Positions 7,110 through 14,600 of a DNA stretch of 15,347 nt are shown piece after piece. The translations under genes and the position numbers were made by a program. The notes under the pieces were generated by a model, which ran no database searches, was not told where the DNA came from, and saw nothing but the letters and a program-made list of their open reading frames with translations. Positions within the stretch are counted from its first letter, which is position 1. Each line of letters starts with the position of its first letter. Origin of the DNA: Candidatus Altimarinota bacterium (GTDB lineage Bacteria > Patescibacteriota > Gracilibacteria > UBA4473); NCBI GenBank assembly GCA_905478675.1, contig CAJQJI010000038.1, positions 1 to 15,347 of the forward strand, in the 5' to 3' direction.

Positions 7110-7143
7110 CGTTTTACGCTGGCAGTCGTTTGCAGTGGTGAAC

Positions 7144-8490
7144 ATGGGATTTGAAGATCTAGAATCGCGACTGAAGTTTTGCTTTAATAAAGTTCGCCCT
7201 CAGGCGGAACCTACTTTTAAGGCGACATTGCGTGAACGTACTTTGCAGCAGTATGCCCAACAAACAAAACCTTATCGCTGGCTTCGGTTTAGATCGTATT
7301 TTCTTAAAGGGATTTCTTTAACAACCATGAGCGCGCTTTTGTTAAGTGTGGCAGGCGTTTTAGATATGCCGTTTCTTTCTAACCGAGTAGTGGGGCAAAT
7401 TGTGAGTCAGGGCGGTGTAGTAGAAATTATTCGAGGCGATGAAAGTTTGCTAGTCTCTGGTACAGAAGTTTTAAAAAAAGGTGATTGGGTGCGAGTTGGG
7501 CGTCATGGGCAAGCCTCTATTACGACAGATCATTTTGTGTCAGAAGTTGAATCCGGTAGCTGGTTAAAGTTAGAACGGGCCGGTCAAATTTATTTAGATA
7601 AAGGCAAAGTTAATAATACCGCGTCGCAAAAAGCCGCGATTAAAACTGATCGTGGATTAGTAAAAAATAATTTGGGTGGCGAAGTAGCCGTAGAGGTATC
7701 TGAAACGGGAGAAACAAGAATTTTACCAGGGTATTTAAATGTCACTGTTTACGATTTAAATGATGGCGCTGTGATGGCTCAGGCTGGAGAAGAAATTGTT
7801 TTAAGTAGCGATACGGTATTAACCCAGTCAGACGTAGTGATTCCAGATGATTTAGAACTTTCAAATGCCCAAATAGAGGCGATTATTGGGAAGCTTATTA
7901 TTGCCCGAACTAAAGCGTTAACCGGAATTGAACATATGTTGCTTGGTAAACGTGGCCGGGCGCATGAAGAAATTATCTCAGCGGAACAAAGTTTCCGATC
8001 TGTGACGCAAATTTTAGATAACGGGCGTGATATGGTGATGAATCGTCGGACAAATTTAGATTTGGTTTCGGTTGAAGATGTGTATCCAGCCTTACTTAAA
8101 AAAACAGATCGAACGGATGTCTTAACTGAAGCGTATGCTTTAGAACAATTATTTGCCGTGCTGGAACAAAATAAAAATAGTTTAGCGTTTGCGCCAGTTG
8201 AAACGGAGGTAGCCGCCTTTAATCGTTATGTTTTGTTGCATTACTTAGCGTCAGTTGCAACGCCAGAACAAGCAGAAGCTTTAAAAGTGCTGGCCGAGAA
8301 TTATGTGGTGAGTGTATTGCGTAAAGTACAACAGTCGCCCGTTAAAATGGAACAGTTAGCGTACTTAAATACGCAGGTCGAAGCGTTACCTCGGAATGCG
8401 GAAAGCCAAGCTTTTTTACAAAGTTTACAGGCTCGTTTAGCGCCAGACCTTGCGGCAGCTTTAGAAGAAAAATTGAATTTCTTATTCTAA
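7144..8490 (+). CDS. Single-pass membrane protein with FecR-like domain and helical C-terminus
   Basis: Starts are possible at GTG 7135, GTG 7138 and ATG 7144; ATG is preferred. Numbering from 7135, a cytoplasmic helix-rich segment (1-55) contains FNKVRPQAEPTFKATLRE, of the kind seen before the TM in FecR/DUF5667-type proteins. A TM segment at about 57-77 follows. An extracytoplasmic beta-rich region (86-225) resembles FecR: GQIVSQGGVVEIIRGDE, LKKGDWVRVG, GQASITT, then IKTDRGLV and GGEVAVEVSETGETRIL. The remainder (240-451) is almost entirely helical and acidic. FecR proteins sense an envelope signal and control an ECF sigma factor, but no sigma gene or TonB receptor lies beside this one, so a structural or unconnected sensor role is equally possible. 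Confidence 0.75.
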   Translation: MGFEDLESRLKFCFNKVRPQAEPTFKATLRERTLQQYAQQTKPYRWLRFRSYFLKGISLTTMSALLLSVAGVLDMPFLSNRVVGQIVSQGGVVEIIRGDESLLVSGTEVLKKGDWVRVGRHGQASITTDHFVSEVESGSWLKLERAGQIYLDKGKVNNTASQKAAIKTDRGLVKNNLGGEVAVEVSETGETRILPGYLNVTVYDLNDGAVMAQAGEEIVLSSDTVLTQSDVVIPDDLELSNAQIEAIIGKLIIARTKALTGIEHMLLGKRGRAHEEIISAEQSFRSVTQILDNGRDMVMNRRTNLDLVSVEDVYPALLKKTDRTDVLTEAYALEQLFAVLEQNKNSLAFAPVETEVAAFNRYVLLHYLASVATPEQAEALKVLAENYVVSVLRKVQQSPVKMEQLAYLNTQVEALPRNAESQAFLQSLQARLAPDLAAALEEKLNFLF

Positions 8491-8577
8491 CTTAAGGCTT
8501 CTTTAGAAAAGTTTAGTCAGGAGTACTTGACGAAAAATTGTCATTGCCCTAATTTGGCGCAAATAACCTTTGAGCTC

Positions 8578-10044
8578 ATGAGCAATATTCCACAGGCCCT
8601 CACGTTTGACGATGTTTTACTGGTTCCGCAGTATTCAAATATTTTGCCGAAAACGGTGTCGTTAAAAACACAGTTTACTCGGAACGTAAGTCTTAATATT
8701 CCGATTGTGTCGGCGGCGATGGATACGGTAACCGAAGACCGAATGGCTATTGCTATGGCGTTGCAGGGTGGGATTGGAGTGATTCATAAAAATTGTGAAC
8801 CCGAAGATCAAGCGGCTATGGTGGCGCGGGTTAAGCGTTATGAAAATGGTTTTATTCAAGAACCCATGGTGCTTTCACCAAATCACTTGGTTTCTGATGC
8901 GGTTAAAATTCGTGACGAACATGGCTTTAAAGCAGTCCCTATTACCGAAGACGGAACGCTGCAATCTAAAGTGGTGGGATTGTTAACCCGGAATGATTAT
9001 TTAGGCCATAAACATGCGGATCTGAAAGTTTCAGAGCGAATGCGACCGGTCGAAAACTTGTTAACCGCTCAGGCGCCGATAACTTTAAGCGAAGCCAATG
9101 ATGTGTTAGAAGAATCAAAGCACTCTAAGCTTTTAATTTTAAACGAAGATGGCACACTGCACGCCTTAATGACGCGTCGAGATATTGAAAAAAATGAAGA
9201 TTATCCAAATGCGGCGAAAGACTCACAAAAGCGTTTGTTGGTAGCCGCCGCCGTTGGGCCCGCTCATAACATGGAAGCGAGAGTAGCGTTGTTAGTGCAG
9301 GCTGGCGTTGATATTTTAGTGGTTGATACGGCTCATGGTCACTCGCAAGGGGTGCTTGATACGGTGGCGTACGTAAAGAAAAACCATCCACAAATAGATG
9401 TAGTTGGGGGCAATATTGCCACGCCTGAAGCCTGTGAAGCCTTGGTTAAAGCTGGGGCTGATGCGGTTAAAGTTGGTATTGGGCCGGGTTCTATTTGTAC
9501 CACCCGAATTATTGCAGGTATAGGGGTGCCACAATTAACGGCTGTAATGAATACGGCAAAGAAAGCCAAAGAACTTGGGGTTCCGGTTATTGCGGATGGT
9601 GGCGTGAAATATTCTGGTGATATGGCCAAAGCCCTAGCGGGTGGAGCGAGTACGGTGATGGTGGGATCGCTTTTGGCTGGTACCGAAGAAAGCCCTGGGG
9701 AAGTTATTTACTCGGAAGGTCAAACTTATAAGTATTACCGAGGTATGGGGTCTATTGCGGCGATGAAGAAGGGCGGAAAAGAACGTTACGCACAGTCTAA
9801 TGTAGCCGATGATAAATTAGTGCCAGAAGGGATCGAAGGTAAAATTTTATTAAAAGGAAAACTGTCTGGTGAAATTTTCCAACTGTGTGGCGGTATTCGT
9901 AGTTCTATGGGCTACACTGGGGCCAAAGATATTGAAGATTTCCAGGTTAAAGCCCAAATGGTGCAAATTACGGGGGCTGGCTTGCGTGAATCACATCCAC
10001 ATGATGTCGGAATTTTGAAAGATGCGCCTAATTACCGAGGATAA
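8578..10044 (+). CDS. guaB: Inosine-5'-monophosphate dehydrogenase (GuaB)
   Basis: GuaB oxidises IMP to XMP with NAD+, the committed step to GMP. From ATG 8578 the protein is 488 aa, the usual length, and begins with the conserved LTFDDVLLVPQYS. The TIM barrel (1-94 and 211-488) is interrupted by a CBS pair (about 95-210; the second CBS includes KHSKLLILNEDGTLHALMTRRDI). The active-site loop GIGPGSICTTR (300-310) has the catalytic Cys307; YRGMGSIAAM (387-396), the mobile flap KERYAQ (401-406, Arg-Tyr dyad) and VPEGIEG (415-421) are intact. An in-frame TTG at 8527, preceded by AGGAG with a 3-nt gap, would add 17 residues that do not fit the family. I prefer the ATG, and that stretch may instead carry promoter elements (TTGACG 8527, TTGTCA 8538). 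Confidence 0.97.
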   Translation: MSNIPQALTFDDVLLVPQYSNILPKTVSLKTQFTRNVSLNIPIVSAAMDTVTEDRMAIAMALQGGIGVIHKNCEPEDQAAMVARVKRYENGFIQEPMVLSPNHLVSDAVKIRDEHGFKAVPITEDGTLQSKVVGLLTRNDYLGHKHADLKVSERMRPVENLLTAQAPITLSEANDVLEESKHSKLLILNEDGTLHALMTRRDIEKNEDYPNAAKDSQKRLLVAAAVGPAHNMEARVALLVQAGVDILVVDTAHGHSQGVLDTVAYVKKNHPQIDVVGGNIATPEACEALVKAGADAVKVGIGPGSICTTRIIAGIGVPQLTAVMNTAKKAKELGVPVIADGGVKYSGDMAKALAGGASTVMVGSLLAGTEESPGEVIYSEGQTYKYYRGMGSIAAMKKGGKERYAQSNVADDKLVPEGIEGKILLKGKLSGEIFQLCGGIRSSMGYTGAKDIEDFQVKAQMVQITGAGLRESHPHDVGILKDAPNYRG

Positions 10045-10050
10045 TTAAGC

Positions 10051-10118
10051 GGTTAGAGGGACAGAGGGCTAGTTTGCTAGAGGGTTAGAAAGCTAGAGAA
10101 CTCTGCCAACTAGAGACC
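10051..10118 (+). repeat. Degenerate (G)(C/T)TAGAG-type short repeats after guaB
   Basis: The spacer after guaB is built of imperfect copies of [GC][CT]TAGAG/GTTAGAGGG: GGTTAGAGGG, GGGCTAG, GCTAGAGGGTTAG, AGCTAGAG and CTAGAG, the last running into the first GAGACCGGTCTC palindrome. The sequence is purine-rich with recurrent TAG stops, so it is non-coding on the plus strand. Origin unknown; it looks like slippage-type or spacer repeat sequence. Confidence 0.5.
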
Positions 10119-10171
10119 GGTCTCCAAATTTGAGGCCTCCAAATTTGATTTTGTCGGCGGAGACCGGTCTC
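10113..10171. repeat. Palindrome pair 1: two copies of GAGACCGGTCTC
   Basis: The perfect 12-bp palindrome GAGACCGGTCTC occurs at 10113-10124 and 10160-10171. With the adjoining C and G the copies form a 13-bp inverted repeat (GAGACCGGTCTCC...GGAGACCGGTCTC). Between them a 12-bp direct repeat, CTCCAAATTTGA, occurs at 10122-10133 and 10137-10148 (period 15). TTTGATTTTGT (10144-10154) precedes the second copy and recurs at the same place in pair 2 (11099-11109). The palindrome contains GGTCTC on both strands. Confidence 0.85.
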
Positions 10172-10240
10172 GCTACGAGGCTTTTGTTTTTCTTCGAAAA
10201 AATTGTGCTTTTTTGTCTAATTTGTTTAAATAATAGAACC

Positions 10241-10600
10241 ATGAAACTTGAATATTTACAAAAAATCATCACTCGAATTCAAACGCAAATACACTGTCCT
10301 AAATGTAAGGCGCCTTTTTCGAAGGAAAAAATAGAGATTCAAGGGGTTAAAGGGCATCAAGTTGAGTTTTCCGCCGAATGTGCAGAGTGTCAGGCTCGTT
10401 CGCATATTGCCGCGGAAATTAGTGGGCCGAATGTGGTGCCGCCAGCCAGTACTATCACGCCGCCGGAAATTAAGCTCAAGCGACCGCTTCCTGGCTTTGA
10501 TTTGCCCGCTACCAAGCTAAACGAAGGCCAGTTAGCTACTTTGAAAACAAAATTGAGTGAATTTAAAGGGACGGATATCAATACCTTATTTGAGGACTAA
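10241..10600 (+). CDS. Zinc-ribbon protein of unknown function
   Basis: From ATG 10241 the protein has 119 aa; the longer open frame upstream runs through the palindromic repeat and is not credible as coding. CPKC (19-22) and CAEC (47-50), 24 residues apart, form a treble-Cys-pair zinc ribbon over residues 16-60 (HCPKCKAPFSKEKIEIQG...). A Pro-rich linker (63-84) leads to a helical tail (LNEGQLATLKTKLSEFKGTDINTLFED). This fits an adaptor or nucleic-acid-binding protein, but no partner is indicated. TTGTGC-17-TTAAAT (10203-10231) is a weak promoter candidate ending 9 nt before the ATG. The stop overlaps the next start (TAATG), so the two genes are translationally coupled. Confidence 0.78.
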   Translation: MKLEYLQKIITRIQTQIHCPKCKAPFSKEKIEIQGVKGHQVEFSAECAECQARSHIAAEISGPNVVPPASTITPPEIKLKRPLPGFDLPATKLNEGQLATLKTKLSEFKGTDINTLFED

Positions 10601-11031
10601 TGCGTCGTTATTATGATCGATACCGACGACGTAGGCGAGGCGTTGGGTTTCTGCCAAAAGTGCTTTTAGTGGTTTGTGGTTTGTGGGTGTTGTTTTTGTA
10701 CCGTGAAACGATATTGGGGTTTTTGGATGAAAATCCTGATACGGCTAAATATGTACCAGCCGTGGTGACAAAAGCTTTAGAGCGGGATTTAGAAGACTGG
10801 AAACAAGAGGATTTGCAAGCGCGTTATGCGCAATTAAGTGCCGAAGTGCAGGGTTGGCAAACGGCTTTAGAAGAGGCTGCGGCGCAAGGTCAAGCGAAGT
10901 TTGAAGAGGTCCAAACTAATTTAAATGAAACTAAGCAGGCTTTAGATGAAACCAAGGCCGCGCTTGATAATTTGTCGGAAGCGGGCGCGAATTTAAAGGG
11001 TTCGGTTTCGGGCGAAGCCTCGGTGGAATAG
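10600..11031 (+). CDS. Short membrane-anchored coiled-coil protein
   Basis: 143 aa, starting in the TAATG overlap with the zinc-ribbon gene. The N-terminus is extremely basic (MRRYYDRYRRRRR), followed by one TM helix (about 17-34) and, after a short linker (VPAVVTKALERDLEDW), a long acidic Ala/Gln/Glu-rich coiled coil (about 62-130), ending SGEASVE. The positive-inside rule places the Arg cluster in the cytoplasm and the coil outside. Function is unknown. Coupling to a zinc-ribbon protein suggests that the two products act together, perhaps with the ribbon at the inner membrane face (inference). Confidence 0.75.
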   Translation: MRRYYDRYRRRRRGVGFLPKVLLVVCGLWVLFLYRETILGFLDENPDTAKYVPAVVTKALERDLEDWKQEDLQARYAQLSAEVQGWQTALEEAAAQGQAKFEEVQTNLNETKQALDETKAALDNLSEAGANLKGSVSGEASVE

Positions 11032-11040
11032 TTTTTTTTA

Positions 11041-11129
11041 TTTCCCGAGACCGGTCTCTATTTTTGAAGTAATCTCCGTGCCCGGCTTGTGTTTAGGTTT
11101 TGATTTTGTTGGAGACCGGTCTCGGGAAA
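11041..11129. repeat. Palindrome pair 2: inverted GAGACCGGTCTC copies, 18-bp arms
   Basis: GAGACCGGTCTC recurs at 11047-11058 and 11112-11123. Flanking bases extend the pair to an exact 18-bp inverted repeat: TTTCCCGAGACCGGTCTC (11041-11058) against GAGACCGGTCTCGGGAAA (11112-11129), with a 53-nt interior. TTTGATTTTGT (11099-11109) precedes the last copy, as in pair 1, so the two pairs are related elements. Together they bracket the two-gene cassette at 10241-11031. TCGGGAAA also repeats directly at 11122-11129 and 11133-11140. Confidence 0.85.
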
Positions 11130-11187
11130 GTTTCGGGAAATTGCCGACTTTTAAAAAAAACGACTTTTCTGGTTAATAAAAAATTCT

Positions 11188-11208
11188 AGTTCGAACTTAG
11201 TTCGAACT
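11188..11208. promoter_or_regulatory. Tandem palindromes AGTTCGAACT x2 (operator-like)
   Basis: AGTTCGAACT occurs at 11188-11197 and 11199-11208, with an 11-bp period (one helical turn), the geometry expected for two protein dimers on one DNA face. It also reads as GTTC-N7-GTTC, the form of the alphaproteobacterial LexA box, although no SOS gene is nearby. CGACTTTT is duplicated just upstream (11145-11152, 11161-11168). Confidence 0.5.
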
Positions 11209-11245
11209 CCAAATAAAATGTTTTCAAATTATCGCAACTCTTAAT

Positions 11246-11267
11246 GCCCTGAAATGGGGCTTTTTTT
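11246..11267 (+). terminator. Intrinsic terminator upstream of the S-layer leader
   Basis: GCCCT (11246-11250) pairs with GGGGC (11256-11260) around a 5-nt loop and is followed by seven Ts (11261-11267). It lies 215 nt after the coiled-coil gene stop, and separates that unit from the S-layer transcription unit. An 8-codon frame (ATG 11218, stop 11242) ends 1 nt before the stem. Confidence 0.65.
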
Positions 11268-11272
11268 GTAAC

Positions 11273-11641
11273 AAGGGGTGTCATCTCTCCGTTCTTGGCT
11301 TCGTGAGTAAACCTGTGTCTGTGTAGGCTTGACTTTAAGCTTTCAGAGACTACCCTTTATTCACTTCTAACCGACTTGCTACGAGTTCTGCCGTTTCTGG
11401 CAGAAGGGCTCTCGGTTCGCTGCGTACGTTTGTGCGCGGTGCTAAAAAGAAATGTTCTTTGACTCAAACAACCGGAAAGATTATTGCTGGGTGCAAGCGG
11501 CAACCTTTCTAGAAAAAAGTCGTGATTATCTTTTACTATAGAGATTATCGCGGATGCTTGTTATCGCCTTAAGGCTTTAACACGGCTTTTATTATTGAGC
11601 TTATCAATTTTATATAGAGGAATTTAGATTCGTCTAAATTC
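11273..11641 (+). ncRNA. Putative structured leader RNA (or ncRNA) ahead of the S-layer gene
   Basis: No gene of 60 codons or more lies in this ~370-nt stretch, but it is rich in inverted repeats. In order: a long-range stem AAGGG/CCCTT plus TCTCT/AGAGA (11273-11288 with 11345-11357); AACCGA (11369-11374) with TCGGTT (11412-11417) enclosing TTCTGCC-6 nt-GGCAGAA (11386-11405); a 10-bp stem with GTTT loop (11418-11427/11432-11441); AAAGAA-ATG-TTCTTT (11446-11460); a GAAAG/CTTTC plus TTGCTG/CGGCAA hairpin (11475-11509); TGTTA..GCC-TTAA-GGC..TAACA (11559-11582); and the UUCG hairpin. The third stem includes three G-U pairs, which would be C-A mismatches on the other strand, so the plus-strand RNA is favoured. 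It matches no riboswitch, RNase P, tmRNA or SRP signature I know. Promoter position is uncertain. Confidence 0.45.
11620..11641 (+). promoter_or_regulatory. UUCG-tetraloop hairpin in the S-layer 5' UTR
   Basis: GAATTTAGA (11620-11628), TTCG, TCTAAATTC (11633-11641): a perfect 9-bp stem closed by TTCG, 32 nt before the start codon. No T run follows, so it is not a terminator. TATATA at 11611-11616 could be a -10 element that would start the mRNA at about this hairpin, giving a 5'-end stabiliser. The -35 is not clear. Confidence 0.6.
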
Positions 11642-11673
11642 TGAAAAAATAATACTTTTTAAAACTATAAACC

Positions 11674-14600
11674 ATGAATTTGTTTGCTTTTTTGCGACAA
11701 GGTCTTGCGTCTGTAGCTCTTTCTTCAGTAGCTCTTATGGGTCTTGCTAATGCAGCAGATCTAGGATTTACTGACGATGCTCAAATCCCTACATGGGCTG
11801 ATGAAGCTATCGAAGAACTTATGGATCAAGGCGTTCTTTCTGGAAACGATGATGGTTCTTTTGCTCCTAACCGACAATTGAATCGTGCTGAAGTTTCTAA
11901 AGTTATCGTGTTGGCTACTGGTGTAGATATTAATACTACTGGTGGTCCTCACTTCCCTGATGTAGACCAATCTGCTTGGTTCTACGATTACATTGAAACA
12001 ATGTACAACGAAGGTTGGATTAACGGATACCCTGATGGAATGTTCCGTCCTGGTGTTGGAATCAACCGAGTTGAAATTGCTAAAATGGTAGTTAACGGTT
12101 TTGCTTTAGATCAAGATCTATCTGGCGCGCCTCATTTTGATGACGTTACAGCTGGTGATTGGTTCTACGGTTACGTTGAAACTGTTTACAATAACGGCGC
12201 TATGCGTGGTTACGGTGACGGTACTTTCGGTCCTGGTAACGCAGTTACTCGTGCTGAAACGGCTAAAATCGTTTACGATGCTCAACTAGTAGCTCTTGGT
12301 ACCTTCACTGGTATCGCGGAAGGAACTTTGGAAGTTATGCTTTCAAACGAAACTCCACGAGGTACTAACATCCCTTTCAATGCAACATCTGTACCTTTTA
12401 CAACTGTTGAATTGACAGCTTCTGACGACTCTGACATTGAAATTTCTTCAATGACTTTCACTCGTCTAGGTCTTGGGGACAACGACGACTTTGATAACGT
12501 TTGGTTAGAAATCGACGGATTCAAAGTTGGTAACGACAAATCAGTAAATAACGATGATGTTGTTGAACTTCGATTCAACCCACCAATCGTAATCCCTGCT
12601 GGTCAAACTATTATCGCTGATGTAGTTTCTTCAATGAAATTCACATCAACTGATAAAAACGTAGGACACCACAACCGATTCGTGCTTGTTTCTGCTGATG
12701 ACATTGTTTCATCTGCTGATAACATCGCTGGAAACTTCCCTATTGAAGGTGAAGAAATGGAAGTGGCTGATTACGAAGTAACTCAATTAAAATTCTCTCC
12801 ACTTGGTTCTGATACGAACGTTGATGTTGGAGATTCTTTCATCGAACTTGGTAAATTCCGAATGCTTAATGCTTCAGACACCAACAAAGATGTTGAGCTA
12901 CGAGCTATTACTTTCAAAAATGACGGTACGGCTGAACTTGAAGACAACCTAGAAAACGTAGGTCTTTACGTTTCTGGTGAACAAGTTTCTGCTGAAACTA
13001 TCATTGATGGTGATTACATGACTTTCCGTCTAGATAACGGTGTAACTGGTGGTTACATTATTGAAGACGGTGATTCTCGAATCTTCTCTATTCGTGCTGA
13101 TATTGTTTCAGCTGAAAAAGACGATGTAATCAACTTCAAAGTTGATAACTTCGAAGATATCGTAGGTGTTGAAATCGGTACTGCATTTGGTGTTAAAGCT
13201 ATTTCAGATACTGGTAACGGACGAAAATTGTCTGGTACTTCTACTGTTGATTCTGGTTCTTCTTGTACTGGTGAATCAGCTGAAGATAACTGTGCTCGTC
13301 TTCGAGCTTACCTTATCGAAGCTGGTGACCTAACTATCTCTCGAGATCCTTCTTCACTAAACAACCAAGAGTACGCTCCTGGTTCTAACGATGTTGTATT
13401 CCTTACAGCTCGTCTAGTAGTTGATCAACCTATCATTACTGATGGTGTTACAATCGACGTTAAAGAAGCTTTCACTGATACAACTAAATCAACCAACATG
13501 ACGTTGGCTCAAATGAACGCTTACTTCGACAATTTCCGTTTATACTTAAACGACAAATTGATCGATACTGAGAATGATTTCTCTGGAACTAACTTGGCTG
13601 ACGCTAACTTAGCTTTCAACACTACGTTTGAAATTGCTGGTACGTCTGTTCTTAAATTAGTTGGGAACGTTCAAGATGACGCCGTAACTGGTTCATCTAT
13701 TAAAATGCAAATCCTACAAACAGCTTTTGATTCACCTGAGTACATCTCAACTGGTGACCAAATCGAAACGGTTCTAGGTTCTGCTGAAGCTTCTTTCGTT
13801 GAAGTTGAAGAATCTATTCTTACAATTTCTCGAACGGATGGTTTCGCTAATAACGAACAAATCGTGGCGGGTGTAGATGATGTTTCTATGATGAAATTTG
13901 TTCTTGATAACAATGATTCAGGAGACGTTAACGTAACTTCTGTTACTATCGACGCTACCGCTACTGGTGAAGCTAACACTAACATCCAAGACTTTACAGC
14001 CGCTATCTTCGTTGGGGGAACTCAACAAGGTTCGTCTCGAAATCTTGATACAAATGGTGGAGCGACTTTCAACGACCTATCTGTGGTTGTAGATTCAGCT
14101 TCTCAAAAAGAATTCGAAGTAGTATTCGATACTAATACTTCTGCGGCAGCTGGAAACCCTGTTTCTACAACGCTTGCAGCTGGTCCTGGTACCGTTACTG
14201 TTTCAACTAAAACTACATTGACGGCAGATCCTGCCGCTAGTGCTACTACACTGACTGTTGCTGATAGCTCTATCTTCTCTGTTGGAGATGCGATCGTTAT
14301 TGATCAAGGTGGTGTATCTTTCGAAACAGCAGTTGTTACTATTCCAAATGCAACATCAATTACGATTGCTGCAAATGCTCAAGATTTCGCTAATGCTGAT
14401 GAAATTCTTAAAGGATCAACTGTTCAACCTAATGCGGTTGGGGCTGGTTCAACAGTAATTAACGTTACTGATGCTTCTGGTTTCGCTGCTGGTGAACAAA
14501 TCGCTATCTCTGCTGACGGTACTGCTACTGGTGCAAACGCTGAGGTTAAAACTATTGCTTCTGTTACGGCTACAACTATTACCGTTACTACGCCATTAGT

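Noticed and set aside
8527..8577. TTG start for guaB with AGGAG upstream, adding 17 residues
   Set aside because: The spacing is only 3 nt, the added residues are not family-like, and ATG 8578 gives the canonical 488-aa protein; kept as an alternative.
10130..10240. Extended in-frame N-terminus for the zinc-ribbon protein (37 extra residues)
   Set aside because: It lies in the palindromic repeat, starts without a good codon or ribosome site, and the downstream ATG fits a normal soluble protein.
11186..11210. GTTCGAACT sequences resembling a tRNA T-arm
   Set aside because: There is no flanking acceptor, D or anticodon stem; the sequence is a tandem palindrome.
11452..11541. A 29-codon frame (ATG 11452, TAG 11539) in the S-layer leader, MFFDSNNRKDYCWVQAATFL...
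   Set aside because: A run of this length is expected by chance in AT-rich DNA, there is no ribosome site, and the frame overlaps two hairpins; not called as a gene.
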